Source: Marinimicrococcus sp033875255 (GTDB taxonomy: Bacteria > Pseudomonadota > Alphaproteobacteria > Geminicoccales > Geminicoccaceae). Taken from it: a stretch of 64,000 bases of DNA. This document shows, in pieces, positions 35,282 to 44,423 of this stretch (the first letter of the stretch is position 1; each line of letters begins with the position of its first letter). The stretch spans positions 115,596 to 179,595 of the forward strand of contig JAWZSN010000009.1 in assembly GCA_033875255.1 (NCBI GenBank). Direction: 5' to 3'. The translations under genes were made by a program, and so were the position numbers. The notes below the pieces were generated by a model. The model did not search any database and had not been told where the DNA came from. It saw only the letters and a list, made by a program, of their open reading frames with translations.

Positions 35282-36331
35282 CTAGAGAGCGCCGGCGGTG
35301 GCGCGCTGGTGCCGGAGCTGCTGCTCCCAGCGCCAGGCGCTCGCGATGATGAGCTCGAGATCGTCGTGGTGCGGCCGCCAGTCGAGCAGCCGCGTGATGC
35401 GGCCGGCATCGGCCACCAGCCGCGCCGGATCGCCCGGGCGGCGCGGCCCGGTCTCGATCGGGAAGGCGACGCCGGTGATCCGGCGGACCGCGTCGAGCAC
35501 CTCGCGCACGCTGTAGCCACGGCCGTAGCCGCAATTGCAGACCAGCGGCGCGCCGCCGTCGCACAGATGCTCCAGCGCCAGGAGGTGCGCTTGCGCCAGA
35601 TCCTCGACATGGACATAGTCGCGCACACAGGTGCCGTCCGGGGTCGGGTAGTCGGTGCCGTTGATCCGCATGCCCGGCCGCAGGCCCAGCGCCGTCTCGC
35701 AGGCGAGCTTGACGAGATGGCTGTTGTCGGGCGTCGACTCGCCGGTCCGCAGTCGCGCGTCGGCGCCGGCGACGTTGAAATAGCGCAGGATCGCGTAGCT
35801 CATCCCGCTGGCGGCGGCGATGTCGCGCAGCGCCTGCTCGGCCATCGCCTTCGACGCGCCATAGGGATTGATCGGCCGCAGCGGCAGGTCCTCGCCCAGC
35901 AGCTCGAGCTCGGGCTCGCCGTAGACCGCGGCGGTCGAGGAGAACACCACCCGCTGCACGCCGTGGCGGGCGCAGGCGTCGAACAGGGTGAAGGCCTTGG
36001 CGGCGTTGTTGGCGTAGTAGCGGGCCGGCTCGCGCACCGACTCGCCGACCCAGATGTGGGCGGCGCAATGGACCAGGGCGTCGAAGCGCTGCTCGCCCAG
36101 CAGGCGGTCGAGCAGCGCCCGGTCGCCGGTGTCGCCCTCGATCAGCGGCGCGTCGCCGATCGCCCGGCGGTGGCCCGAGAAGAGGTTGTCCAGCACCACC
36201 GGCGCGTGCCCGGCATCGACGAGCTGGTGGACGATGTGACTGCCGATATAGCCCGCCCCGCCGGTGACGAGGACGCGCAGGCGCCGCTTGGCCGTGGTCA
36301 TTCGCTCTCGGGTCCGCTCATTCATTGTCAT
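35282..36331 (-). CDS. galE: UDP-glucose 4-epimerase
   Basis: A 349-residue SDR-extended enzyme interconverting UDP-glucose and UDP-galactose. The NAD-binding loop GGAGYIGSH, the active-site SSTAAVYGEPE and the catalytic Tyr/Lys in NPYGASKAMAEQ are intact, with DYVHVEDLAQAH downstream. The start is placed at 36331, where GAGGT lies 9 bases upstream; ATGs at 36325 and 36301 are possible. It likely feeds sugar nucleotides to the surface polysaccharide genes nearby. Confidence 0.9.
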   Translation of the reverse strand: MTMNERTRERMTTAKRRLRVLVTGGAGYIGSHIVHQLVDAGHAPVVLDNLFSGHRRAIGDAPLIEGDTGDRALLDRLLGEQRFDALVHCAAHIWVGESVREPARYYANNAAKAFTLFDACARHGVQRVVFSSTAAVYGEPELELLGEDLPLRPINPYGASKAMAEQALRDIAAASGMSYAILRYFNVAGADARLRTGESTPDNSHLVKLACETALGLRPGMRINGTDYPTPDGTCVRDYVHVEDLAQAHLLALEHLCDGGAPLVCNCGYGRGYSVREVLDAVRRITGVAFPIETGPRRPGDPARLVADAGRITRLLDWRPHHDDLELIIASAWRWEQQLRHQRATAGAL

Positions 36332-36364
36332 CGACGGTCAACCTCACCGGCGGGCGCTGCCCGC

Positions 36365-37075
36365 TCAGTCCGGGTCCAGGGTGCTGAGGAATCGCCGGTC
36401 GCTACCCTCGAGGACGAGACAGGTAAGCCTTCCAGTCCAGCAAGCCCCGGTGTCGATGCCGATTCTGTTGGGAAGAACCACCGGCTGCTCCTCCACCGTA
36501 TGGCCGTGCACCACCACCTTGCCCGCGCTTCCGGTCCAGCTCAGGAACGGCTCGCGGATCCAGATCAGGTCCTGCTCACGCTGCTCGTCGAGCGGCACCC
36601 CGGGGCGGATCCCGGCATGGCAGAAAAAATAGTCACCCATCGAGAAGGCCAGCTCGAGACCCTCGAGGAACGCCAGGTGCTCCATCGGCAGGCGCTCGGT
36701 CAGGCGCTCGCGGGCGGAATCGAGCCGCGCCTCCTCGCCGGCCCGCAGGTCGATCTGCACCCCGTAGCTGAGCAGCGTGGCGTCGCCGCCATATTGCAGC
36801 CAGGCGGGGCCGACCGCCTCGCCCTGCACGAAGCCGCGCAGCCAGGCGTCGTGGTTGCCCAGCAGGCAGACGCGGTTGAAGCCCTCGAGCGGCTCGCGGA
36901 CCAGATGCTCGATCACCTGCCGGCTCTCGAAGCCGCGGTCCACATAGTCGCCCAGATAGACGATGAGGTGCTCGAGCCGGGCAGGGCTCGCCGCTGCGTC
37001 GGCGGCGATCCGCGTCTCGAGCGCCCGCAGCAGGTCGAGCCGGCCGTGCACGTCGCCGACCGCATAGACCCGCAC
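36365..37075 (-). CDS. PPP-family serine/threonine-type phosphatase
   Basis: A metallophosphatase of the PPP superfamily with all signature motifs: YAVGDVHGRLD, YLGDYVDRGFES, LLGNHDAWL and VVHGHTVEE. Protein phosphatase or Ap4A-hydrolase-like activity is possible. The first canonical start is GTG at 37075, but the frame stays open upstream with a plausible N-terminus (LLRRLFRRSANAPH) and no ATG/GTG/TTG. A CTG at 37168 has GGAG 8-9 bases before it and may be the true start, adding 31 residues. It precedes galE by 33 bases on the same strand. Confidence 0.82.
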   Translation of the reverse strand: MRVYAVGDVHGRLDLLRALETRIAADAAASPARLEHLIVYLGDYVDRGFESRQVIEHLVREPLEGFNRVCLLGNHDAWLRGFVQGEAVGPAWLQYGGDATLLSYGVQIDLRAGEEARLDSARERLTERLPMEHLAFLEGLELAFSMGDYFFCHAGIRPGVPLDEQREQDLIWIREPFLSWTGSAGKVVVHGHTVEEQPVVLPNRIGIDTGACWTGRLTCLVLEGSDRRFLSTLDPD

Positions 37076-37168
37076 CCCCCGCGGCAGCCGTGGCCCGCGG
37101 GAGTCCGCGTGGCTCCCGGCCGGTGCGTGGGGGGCATTGGCGCTTCTGCGAAAAAGCCGCCTCAGCAG

Positions 37169-37512
37169 GGTCCGGTCTCCACTTCTCGCTCCCGCATCGC
37201 CGCCGCGGCGGCGGGCGGCGCCTGCGCAACTGTTGCCGTGCCGCTACATCGTGCCGTCATGTTGCATCCGTGTCGCGCTCGGCGCGAGCCATCGGAGCCG
37301 CGCCGTTGCCGGCTGCGGGACCTTTGACTATCACAGCCGTTGGCGAGGTCGACAGATTAGAACGCGGCATTTGAGCCCGGTCCGGCATATTCTACCGCCG
37401 CGTCTCGAAAGTGGATGGCCCACCGGATCGATTGGGCCGCTCGGGCGTCGATGCAAAACGGGGCTCCCCCGCCTTGGGTGGAGCAGGTCGTTACCAAGGA
37501 GGACAGCCGGTC
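37169..37512. other. Intergenic gap between the phosphatase and the outer-membrane barrel gene
   Basis: Divergent gap that should hold promoters for both flanking genes. A TTGACT hexamer lies at 37324-37329 but no well-spaced -10 partner was found. An AT-richer patch follows (37350-37395). No RNA gene or repeat was recognised. Confidence 0.4.
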
Positions 37513-38757
37513 GTGACTGCGCTTCGGAAGCTCGCTTCTCTCGGACTGCTCACGAGCGCGCTCGTGGCCCCCGCCCTAGCCTCGGCGCAGGAGCCCGAGC
37601 GCAACGTGGCGGTGCAGGACCGCCCGCGGCCGGACTACGATCCGCTCGGCATCCGCGCCGGAAGCTTCTTCTTCTTCCCGTCGTTCACTGTCCAGGGCGT
37701 CTATGACGACAACGTCTTCGCAGTCAGCGAGGACGAGGACGACGATTTCGGGCTCGTCCTGTCGCCCGAGCTGCTGATCAGCTCCAACTTCTCGCGCCAC
37801 GCCTTGAATTTCCGCGCCGGTGCGGACTTCGGTCTGTGGGAAGAGTTCGACGACAACAATTACGAGGATGCCCACGCCGAGACCAACGGCCGGCTCGACA
37901 TTACCCGGGCCGACCAGGTCACCGCCGGGCTCGGCATCTATCGCTCGCACGAGGAGCGCAGCTCGCCCGACGATGTCGGTACCGAGGAGCCGACCATCTT
38001 CTACCGTGGCGTCGGCCAGCTCGGCTACCGGCACACCTTCAACCGGATCTACACCCAGTTCGGCGCCCAGGCGCAGCGCCTCGACTTCGAGGACAATAAC
38101 GACATCAACGAGGACGATCGCGACCGCATGGTCTACGACACCACGGCGCGTGTCGGCTACCAGATCTCGCCGCGGTTCGGCGCCTTCCTCCAGGGCGGCT
38201 ACCAGGTCACCAAGTACGACACCACCGGCGACGACGGGCTCAAGCGCGACTCCAAGGGCTTCGACGTCAGGATCGGCACCGACATCGACATCACCGGCCT
38301 CGTCTTCGGCGAGCTGGGCGTCGGCTATACCCGCCGGAGCCCGGACAGCAGCGATCTCGATAGCTTCGACGGCGTCGGCGGCGGCGGCAAGATCACCTGG
38401 AACATCACGCCCCTGACGACCCTCATCTTCGATGCCGCGGGGCAGATCGACGAGACCACCGTGAAGGTCGACGGCGAGCCCGCCTCGGCCAACTTCCAAA
38501 AGAGCATCGGCCTCGACGTCACCCACGAGCTGCTCCGCAACGTTCTCCTCAACGGCAACGTCGCCTTTGTCCGCGACGACTTCGAGGGCACCTCGCGCAC
38601 CGACAACAGCTATTTTGCCGGCGCCGGTGTCAGCTATCTCATCAACCGCAATTTCAGCCTCGACGCCACCTACCGGTTCGCCACCCGCGACTCGGATGTG
38701 CAGACCGAGGACTATACCAGCAACATCGTGCGCCTCGGCATCACCGCCCGCCTGTGA
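37513..38757 (+). CDS. Outer-membrane beta-barrel protein (BBP2_2-like)
   Basis: A 414-residue secreted protein: signal peptide (about 1-26, ending ALASAQ), then alternating strands rich in Asp, Gly, Thr and Tyr, ending in IVRLGITARL, a beta-barrel terminal pattern. The acidic turns (SEDEDDDFG) look surface- or periplasm-exposed. Similar barrels accompany exopolysaccharide genes. The GTG start is placed after AGGAGG. A terminator-like hairpin follows it at 38806. Confidence 0.8.
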   Translation: MTALRKLASLGLLTSALVAPALASAQEPERNVAVQDRPRPDYDPLGIRAGSFFFFPSFTVQGVYDDNVFAVSEDEDDDFGLVLSPELLISSNFSRHALNFRAGADFGLWEEFDDNNYEDAHAETNGRLDITRADQVTAGLGIYRSHEERSSPDDVGTEEPTIFYRGVGQLGYRHTFNRIYTQFGAQAQRLDFEDNNDINEDDRDRMVYDTTARVGYQISPRFGAFLQGGYQVTKYDTTGDDGLKRDSKGFDVRIGTDIDITGLVFGELGVGYTRRSPDSSDLDSFDGVGGGGKITWNITPLTTLIFDAAGQIDETTVKVDGEPASANFQKSIGLDVTHELLRNVLLNGNVAFVRDDFEGTSRTDNSYFAGAGVSYLINRNFSLDATYRFATRDSDVQTEDYTSNIVRLGITARL

Positions 38758-38805
38758 CGCGGCGGCATCCCGAAGGGTGAGCCTTGGCCGAAGGGCGGGC
38801 GTGGG

Positions 38806-38840
38806 GCGGGGCAAACGCCTTGCCCCGCTCATTTTCTTGT
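38806..38840 (+). terminator. Rho-independent terminator after the barrel gene
   Basis: Perfect 9-base stem GCGGGGCAA/TTGCCCCGC with a 5-base loop (38806-38828), followed by TCATTTTCTTGT. Confidence 0.75.
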
Positions 38841-38913
38841 GCCTAGGCTGGGTTGCGTCGGCGTTTGCCAGCCGGCGGGACGACCGATCGCCAGCCACAT
38901 GGAGCGTTACCGG

Positions 38914-39486
38914 ATGAACGGCCTCGCGACCGTCAGACATGCCATCGTCGCCCTTCTCCTCACCTTTGTCGCGGCCTGCGGCGGCGGGCCGACAGGCGGT
39001 GCGAGCGATACCCCGGTCCTTCTCGAGACCCCCGAATACACGCTCGCCTCCGGTGACCGCCTGCGCGTCAACGTATTCCGTCACGAGGATCTCTCGGGCG
39101 AGTTCGCGCTGGACGGTGCCGGCAACTTCGCCATGCCGCTGGTCGGCACGATCAAGGCTTACGGGCTCACCACCCGCGACCTCGAGCAGCGGATCGCCGA
39201 ACGGCTCGGCGACGGCTACCTCGTCGATCCGCAAGTGAGCATCGAGGTGCTCAACTATCGTCCGTTCTATATCCTGGGCGAGGTCAACAAGCCCGGGCAG
39301 TACGAGTTCGTGAACGGCATGACGGTGCTGCAGGCGGTGACCATCGCCGGCGGCTTCACCTACCGCGCCCAGCAGGAAGGCGTGATCCTCAAGCGCGGCG
39401 GTGCCAACCAGGCAGGCGTCACCGTGGCGCCGACGCAAGCGGTGCTGCCGGGCGACGTGATCGTGGTCGAAGAGCGGTTCTTCTGA
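38914..39486 (+). CDS. Polysaccharide export lipoprotein (Wza/KpsD-like, short)
   Basis: A 190-residue lipoprotein with the lipobox FVAAC (Cys 22), a Poly_export domain (EYTLASGDRLRVNVFRHEDL, LDGAGNFAMPLVG) and one SLBB-like domain (FYILGEVNKPGQYEF, TIAGGFTYRA). It would form the periplasmic/outer-membrane conduit for an exopolysaccharide. The ATG at 38914 has GGAG 10 bases upstream; ATG at 38899 is possible. It is shorter than Wza (about 380 residues) and probably needs the C-terminal barrel supplied by another protein. Confidence 0.85.
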   Translation: MNGLATVRHAIVALLLTFVAACGGGPTGGASDTPVLLETPEYTLASGDRLRVNVFRHEDLSGEFALDGAGNFAMPLVGTIKAYGLTTRDLEQRIAERLGDGYLVDPQVSIEVLNYRPFYILGEVNKPGQYEFVNGMTVLQAVTIAGGFTYRAQQEGVILKRGGANQAGVTVAPTQAVLPGDVIVVEERFF

Positions 39487-39511
39487 GGCTCTGCATGATG
39501 GATGCCCCGAT

Positions 39512-40870
39512 GTGACGACGGGACAGGCGCGGCCGGCCGAAAGCGGCCGGCTCGCCGCATGGTTGAAAAGCTGGGAAGCCTATCGCGACCGCCGGGTGCT
39601 GGCAGTGCTCCTTCTCGGTTTCGCCAGCGGCCTGCCGATCCTCCTCGTGGGCTCGACCCTGAGCGCGTGGCTGCGCGAGGCGGAGGTGAGCCGCAGCGGG
39701 ATCGGCCTGTTCGCCTATGTCTTCGCGCCCTACACCCTGAAGTTCGCCTGGGCGCCGCTGATGGACCGGCTGGCCCTGCCGCCCTTCACGAGCTGGCTCG
39801 GCCGCCGCCGCGGATGGATGCTGGCGACCCAGATCGGCCTGCTCCTGGCGATCCTCGGCCTGGCCCAGACCTCGCCGGCCACGGGGCTCGCGGCCACGGC
39901 GATCATGGCCCTGCTGGTAGCCTTCTTCTCGGCCAGCCAGGACATCGTGATCGACGCCTACAGGGTGGAGATCCTGCCCGAGGAGAAGCTCGGGGCCGGT
40001 GCCGGCGTCGTCGTGCTGGGCTACCGCGTGGGGATGTGGGTCGCGGGTGCGGGCACCCTCTTTGCCGCCGAGGCAGCGGGCTGGACGATGGCCTACAGCA
40101 TGGTCGCCGGCTTCGTGCTGGTGGGCATGGCGACGGTGCTGCTGATCGAGGAGCCGGCCGCCTCGCGCGATGCGCTGCCCTCGGGGCTGCAGCGCCCGAA
40201 GGAGTGGCTGCGCGACGCGGTGATCGAGCCCTTCGCCGACTTCTTCGCCCGCCATGGCGTCCGGGTGGCGCTGGTCATCCTGGCCTTCATCTCGCTCTAC
40301 AAGGCCAGCGACGTCCTCTTGATGCTCATGACCAACCCCTTCTATCTCGACATCGGCTTCAGCAAGGGCGATATCGCCGAGGTCTCGGGCACGTTCGGGA
40401 TCTTCGCCACCATCGCCGGCGGCCTTGCCGGCGGCATGCTGGTGTTCCGCATGGGCATCCTGCCCTCGCTGCTGGTTGCGGGCGTCCTCCAGGCGGCTTC
40501 CAACCTGATGTTCGCGGCTCTTGCGGTGATCGGACCCAGCAAGGGCTTCTTCTATCTCACGGTGATGGTCGAGAACCTGACCGGCGGGATGGGCACCTCG
40601 GCCTTCGTCGCCTATCTCTCGAGCTTGTGCAACCTGCACTACACCGCGGTGCAGTACGCGCTGCTGACCTCCTTCATGCAGATGCTCGGCAAGTACGTGA
40701 TCGTGCCGATGAGTGGCTTCTACGCCGATTGGCTGGGGACGTGGGAGCTGTTCTTCGTCACCTCGACCCTGTTCTCCCTGCCCGGCCTGCTCCTCGTCCT
40801 CTATCTGCAGCGGCGGCTGCGTATCGAGCGCGCCCCGGCGCCGCCTCTCGGCCAGCGGGTGGCCGGCTGA
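39512..40870 (+). CDS. ampG: AmpG-like muropeptide/MFS permease
   Basis: A 452-residue MFS protein with about 12 helices and AmpG signatures LLLGFASGLPILLVGSTLSA, FAYVFAPYTLKFAWAPLMDR and FFSASQDIVIDAYRVE. AmpG imports anhydro-muropeptides for cell-wall recycling. GTG start, 26 bases after the Wza-like gene. Family-level function is well supported; muropeptide specificity is inferred. Confidence 0.85.
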   Translation: MTTGQARPAESGRLAAWLKSWEAYRDRRVLAVLLLGFASGLPILLVGSTLSAWLREAEVSRSGIGLFAYVFAPYTLKFAWAPLMDRLALPPFTSWLGRRRGWMLATQIGLLLAILGLAQTSPATGLAATAIMALLVAFFSASQDIVIDAYRVEILPEEKLGAGAGVVVLGYRVGMWVAGAGTLFAAEAAGWTMAYSMVAGFVLVGMATVLLIEEPAASRDALPSGLQRPKEWLRDAVIEPFADFFARHGVRVALVILAFISLYKASDVLLMLMTNPFYLDIGFSKGDIAEVSGTFGIFATIAGGLAGGMLVFRMGILPSLLVAGVLQAASNLMFAALAVIGPSKGFFYLTVMVENLTGGMGTSAFVAYLSSLCNLHYTAVQYALLTSFMQMLGKYVIVPMSGFYADWLGTWELFFVTSTLFSLPGLLLVLYLQRRLRIERAPAPPLGQRVAG

Positions 40871-41295
40871 GGCGGGCGTCGCATCCGGCGGCGCAGACGG
40901 GGGCAAGATCATGTCCAAAGAAGATGACCCCCTCGACTGATCTTCTCGCCTTCGGCCGGCGGTGGCGGAACGGTCCCGCGAGGCCTGCCGCGCCGGGCCG
41001 CGGCGCCCGCCAACCGCAAGGAATTCGCATGCCGGGCGCGATTGCCAAAGCGGCTTGCCAAGGCGTCGCGGACGATCGGGCACGGGGATATTCGGGTGGG
41101 CTAAGTCCTTTTCTATCAACAGGTTGGCCGCGATCCTGAGAGGCCGTCGACGGCGCCGACTGTTGCGCTGGCGCATCACCTTTTCGGTCGAGTGTCGTTG
41201 ATCGTGGTGGAAATCCCGGTAAAACAGGTATTTGCAGCCCTTATCGTCCATGATATGGGCCGTGATTACTTGAGAGACGCAACGGGAGTGCCTCG
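40871..41295. other. Intergenic gap upstream of the HU gene
   Basis: A 425-base gap with a likely HU promoter at 41232-41260. Near its left end a 9-codon ORF with a good local context (40911-40940, MSKEDDPLD) exists but has no clear ribosome site. A near-direct repeat TTGCCAAAGC/TTGCCAAGGC lies around 41043-41065. No RNA gene was recognised. Confidence 0.4.
41232..41260 (+). promoter_or_regulatory. Probable sigma-70-type promoter of the HU gene
   Basis: TTGCAG (41232-41237) and TATGGG (41255-41260) with a 17-base spacer, 36 bases before the HU ATG, in a locally AT-rich stretch. Confidence 0.45.
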
Positions 41296-41571
41296 ATGAC
41301 CCTCGACGAACTGAACGCGGCGGTAGCGTCGGCGACCGGGATGACCAAGGCCAAGGCGGCAGAGGCGGTGCACGCCGTGCTGGACGGCATCCAGGGTGCC
41401 TTGCAGAACGGCAACAAGGTATCGATCGCCGGGTTTGGCGTGTTCGAGGTGCAGGAGCGCCCCGAGCGGCAGGGCCGCAATCCGCAGACCGGACAGGCCA
41501 TCACCATCGCCGCCAGCAAGGCGGTCAAGTTCAAGCCCGGCAAGGGCCTCCGCGACGCGGTGAACGGCTGA
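41296..41571 (+). CDS. hupB: HU-family nucleoid DNA-binding protein
   Basis: A 91-residue HU/IHF protein. It has MTLDELNAAVASATGMTKAKA, the helical dimer region, the signature GFGVFEVQERPERQGRNPQTG, with the DNA-binding arm, and KAVKFKPGKGLRDAVN at the end. It bends and compacts DNA. GGGAG precedes the ATG. A strong terminator hairpin follows at 41601. Confidence 0.93.
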   Translation: MTLDELNAAVASATGMTKAKAAEAVHAVLDGIQGALQNGNKVSIAGFGVFEVQERPERQGRNPQTGQAITIAASKAVKFKPGKGLRDAVNG

Positions 41572-41600
41572 GACCTGACGGCGCTCCGGGCACCGGCGAC

Positions 41601-41631
41601 AAGGGCCGCGGCGCGATGAGCCGCGGCCCTT
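41601..41631 (+). terminator. Terminator hairpin after the HU gene
   Basis: AAGGGCCGCGGC and GCCGCGGCCCTT form a perfect 12-base stem with a 7-base loop; the T-tract is poor (CGCTTGT). Confidence 0.65.
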
Positions 41632-41668
41632 CGCTTGTCGGGCGCCAGCCGCGTCCTTCGGCGTTGCG

Positions 41669-42970
41669 ATGCGAGATCTTGCCCTTCTCCTGGTGATCGG
41701 CGCGATCCTGCCGGCGATCCTCGCGCGCCCCCATGTCGGTGTGCTGGCCTTCGCCTGGATCTCGCTGATGAATCCGCATCGGCTGACCTACGGCTTCGCC
41801 TATGGTCTGCCGCTGGCCTTCCTGGTGTTCGCCGTCACGCTCATTGCCTGGCTGCCGTCGGGCGAGCGCAAGACGCCGGGAATGACCGGCCTCGCCTGGC
41901 TGCTGCTGGCCTTCACCTTGTGGTTCTCGCTCACCACCAGCCGGGCCTGGGCGCCCGAGCCGGCGCTCGACAAGTTCTCCGACGCCATCAAGGTGATGGC
42001 CGCCTTCTTTCTCACCATCACCCTGGTCGACCGCCGCGAGCGGCTCATGGCGCTGGTCTGGGTGATGACCTTCTCGCTCGGCTTTTATGGCGTGAAGGGC
42101 GGGCTCTTCACCCTGCTGAGCGGCGGCGCCACCCTGGTCTGGGGCCCGCCGGACACCTTCATCACCGACAACAACTCGCTGGCCCTGGCGCTGGTGATGG
42201 TGGCGCCGCTCCTCCTTTACGCAGCGGAATGCGCCGAGGGGCGAGGATGGCTGCGCCTGGCCCTGCTGGCTGCGCTCGGCCTGACCCTGGTGGCGGTGGT
42301 CGGCACCTGGTCGCGCGGCGGCCTCGTGGCCCTGCTCGCCATGGGCGGCGTCTTGTGGCTGCGCTCGCGGAGCAAGCTCCTGACCGGGGCGCTGGCGTTG
42401 GCGGTGCTGCTCGTGGCGCTCGCCGCCATGCCGCCGGAATGGTTCGAGCGGATGGGCACGATCGAGACCTACGAGGAGGACGCCTCGGCCAATCTGCGCT
42501 TCTTCGCCTGGTCGTGGGCGACCGATGTCGCCCTCCAAAGCCCGCTTTTGGGCGGCGGCTTCAGCGTCTTCGTCCTCAACGGCATCCAGCATGGCAGCGG
42601 CTCGAGCTATCTCAACGCCCACAGCATCTATTTCGAGGTGCTGGGCGAGCACGGCTTCGTTGGCCTGGGGCTTTTTCTCGCGATCGGTGCTGGCGCGCTG
42701 CTGGCCACGCTCCGCCTGATGCGCGCCACCCGCGCCCGCCCGGATCTGTTGTGGGCCCACCGCCTGGCAGCCGCCATCCAGGTGAGCCTGGTGGGCTATG
42801 CGGTGGGCGGCGCCTTCCTGAACATGGCCTTCTACGATTTCTACTACTATCTCCTGGCGGTGCTGGTCGTCATGACGCGGCTGGTGCACGAGGCGCCGGC
42901 CGTGGAAGAGCCGCGGGCGGAGGAGGGGCCGGGGCCGGATCTGCGGCGGCGGCTGCTGGGCGGCATTTGA
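41669..42970 (+). CDS. O-antigen ligase-like protein, exosortase-A-associated O-glycosylation ligase type
   Basis: A 433-residue polytopic protein with a Wzy_C domain. Its N-terminus (MRDLALLLVIGAILPAIL, then WISLMNPHRLTYGFAYGLPLAF) closely follows the 'putative O-glycosylation ligase, exosortase A-associated' family (TIGR03097), recalled from memory. The large periplasmic loop carries SYLNAHSIYFEVLGEHG with the His expected in ligases. No exosortase or PEP-CTERM gene is in the window, but glycosylphosphotransferase, Wza-like and barrel genes are nearby. Confidence 0.85.
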   Translation: MRDLALLLVIGAILPAILARPHVGVLAFAWISLMNPHRLTYGFAYGLPLAFLVFAVTLIAWLPSGERKTPGMTGLAWLLLAFTLWFSLTTSRAWAPEPALDKFSDAIKVMAAFFLTITLVDRRERLMALVWVMTFSLGFYGVKGGLFTLLSGGATLVWGPPDTFITDNNSLALALVMVAPLLLYAAECAEGRGWLRLALLAALGLTLVAVVGTWSRGGLVALLAMGGVLWLRSRSKLLTGALALAVLLVALAAMPPEWFERMGTIETYEEDASANLRFFAWSWATDVALQSPLLGGGFSVFVLNGIQHGSGSSYLNAHSIYFEVLGEHGFVGLGLFLAIGAGALLATLRLMRATRARPDLLWAHRLAAAIQVSLVGYAVGGAFLNMAFYDFYYYLLAVLVVMTRLVHEAPAVEEPRAEEGPGPDLRRRLLGGI

Positions 42971-43022
42971 AGCCGGTGCGGCGATGCGCTAGGAGGGGCG
43001 ATCTTTTTCAAGGGAGACCTCC

Positions 43023-43742
43023 ATGCGCCCTTCCGGCCGCGCCCCCGACGAGCTCCGTGCGGTCCGCTTCGAGACCGGCTTCACCCGCCATGCCGAGGGT
43101 TCCTGCCTGGTGAGCTTCGGCGACACGCGCGTCCTGTGCACCGCCACGGTCGAGGAGAAGGTCCCCTCCTTCCTGCGCAACACCGGCCGCGGCTGGGTCA
43201 CCGCCGAATATGGCATGCTGCCGCGCTCGACGCACAGCCGCAGCGGCCGCGAGGCGGCGCGCGGCAAGCAGTCGGGCCGTACCCAGGAGATCCAGCGGCT
43301 GATCGGCCGCTCGCTGCGCGCCGTCACCCGGCTCGACGCGCTGGGCGAGCGGCAGATCGTCCTCGATTGCGACGTGCTGCAGGCCGATGGCGGCACCCGC
43401 ACCGCGGCGATCACCGGCGCCTATGTGGCGCTGCACACCGCCCTGGCGGCGATCGTCAAGCGCGGCGACCTGCCCCGCCTGCCGCTGCGCGAGCCGGTGG
43501 CGGCGGTCTCCTGCGGCATCTTCCAGGGTACGCCCGTGCTCGACCTCGACTATGACGAGGACAGCAAGGCCGAGGCCGACGGCAATTTCGTCCTCTCCGC
43601 CTCGGGCGGCATCGTCGAGATCCAGCTCACCGCCGAGGACGTGCCGCTGAGCGACGAGCAGGTGGCGGCCCTGCGTCATCTGGCCGAGAAGGGGGTGACC
43701 GAGCTGGTGGCGCTCCAAAAGGCCGCCCTCGAGGCGCTTTGA
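43023..43742 (+). CDS. rph: Ribonuclease PH
   Basis: A 239-residue phosphorolytic 3'-exoribonuclease for tRNA 3'-end trimming. It shows MRPSGRAPDELRAV, CTATVEEKVPSFLRNTGRGW, AEYGMLPRSTHSRSGREA, TRTAAITGAYVAL and LDLDYDEDSKAEAD, with the phosphate-binding RTQEIQRLIGRSLR. GGGAGACC precedes the ATG. rdgB follows directly. Confidence 0.95.
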   Translation: MRPSGRAPDELRAVRFETGFTRHAEGSCLVSFGDTRVLCTATVEEKVPSFLRNTGRGWVTAEYGMLPRSTHSRSGREAARGKQSGRTQEIQRLIGRSLRAVTRLDALGERQIVLDCDVLQADGGTRTAAITGAYVALHTALAAIVKRGDLPRLPLREPVAAVSCGIFQGTPVLDLDYDEDSKAEADGNFVLSASGGIVEIQLTAEDVPLSDEQVAALRHLAEKGVTELVALQKAALEAL

Positions 43743-43744
43743 CC

Positions 43745-44374
43745 ATGGCCCGCCCCTTCACCGACCGGCGCCTGCTCGTGGCCACCCACAATGCCGGCAA
43801 GCTCGCCGAGTTCCGCGCGCTGCTCGAGCCCCGCTTCATCGAGGTGGTGGGGGCGGGCGATCTGGGTCTGGCCGAGCCCGAGGAGACCGGCACGACCTTC
43901 GCCGCCAACGCCCGGCTCAAGGCCCTGGCGGCGGTGGCGGCCACCGGCCTGCCCGCCCTCTCCGACGATAGCGGGCTCGAGGTGCGCGGCCTCGGTGGCG
44001 CGCCCGGCGTCTACACCGCCGACTGGGCCGGCAGCCCGCGCGACTTCGGCCGCGCCATGAAGCGGGTCCGCGACGAGCTGGTGGCCCGCTTCGGCAGCTT
44101 CGAGGCGGCCGACAGGAACGCCGCCTTCGTGTGCGTGCTGTGCCTCGCCTGGCCCGACGGCCATGTCGAGCTGGTCGAGGGCCGCTGCGCGGGCGAGGTC
44201 CTGCCCGAGCCGCGCGGCGAGGGCGGTTTCGGCTACGATCCGCTCTTCGTGCCGGAAGGCGAGACCCGCAGCTTCGGGCAGATGCTGCACGAGGAAAAGC
44301 AGGCGCTGAGCCACCGCGCCAGGGCCGTGCAGGCGCTGATGGAAACCTGCTTCCCCGGGTCGCAGGGTAAGTGA
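43745..44374 (+). CDS. rdgB: XTP/dITP diphosphatase (Ham1)
   Basis: A 209-residue ITPase that removes deaminated purine nucleotides. It has LLVATHNAGKLAEFRALL, TTFAANARLKA, ALSDDSGLEVRGLGGAPGV, GEGGFGYDPLF and a C-terminal LSHRARAVQAL. The ATG lies 2 bases after the rph stop, a common rph-rdgB operon. Confidence 0.95.
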   Translation: MARPFTDRRLLVATHNAGKLAEFRALLEPRFIEVVGAGDLGLAEPEETGTTFAANARLKALAAVAATGLPALSDDSGLEVRGLGGAPGVYTADWAGSPRDFGRAMKRVRDELVARFGSFEAADRNAAFVCVLCLAWPDGHVELVEGRCAGEVLPEPRGEGGFGYDPLFVPEGETRSFGQMLHEEKQALSHRARAVQALMETCFPGSQGK

Positions 44375-44423
44375 GCGCGCCCGGTTGCCCTTTGCCGCAA
44401 ATGACGGCATAAACCCGCCCGAA

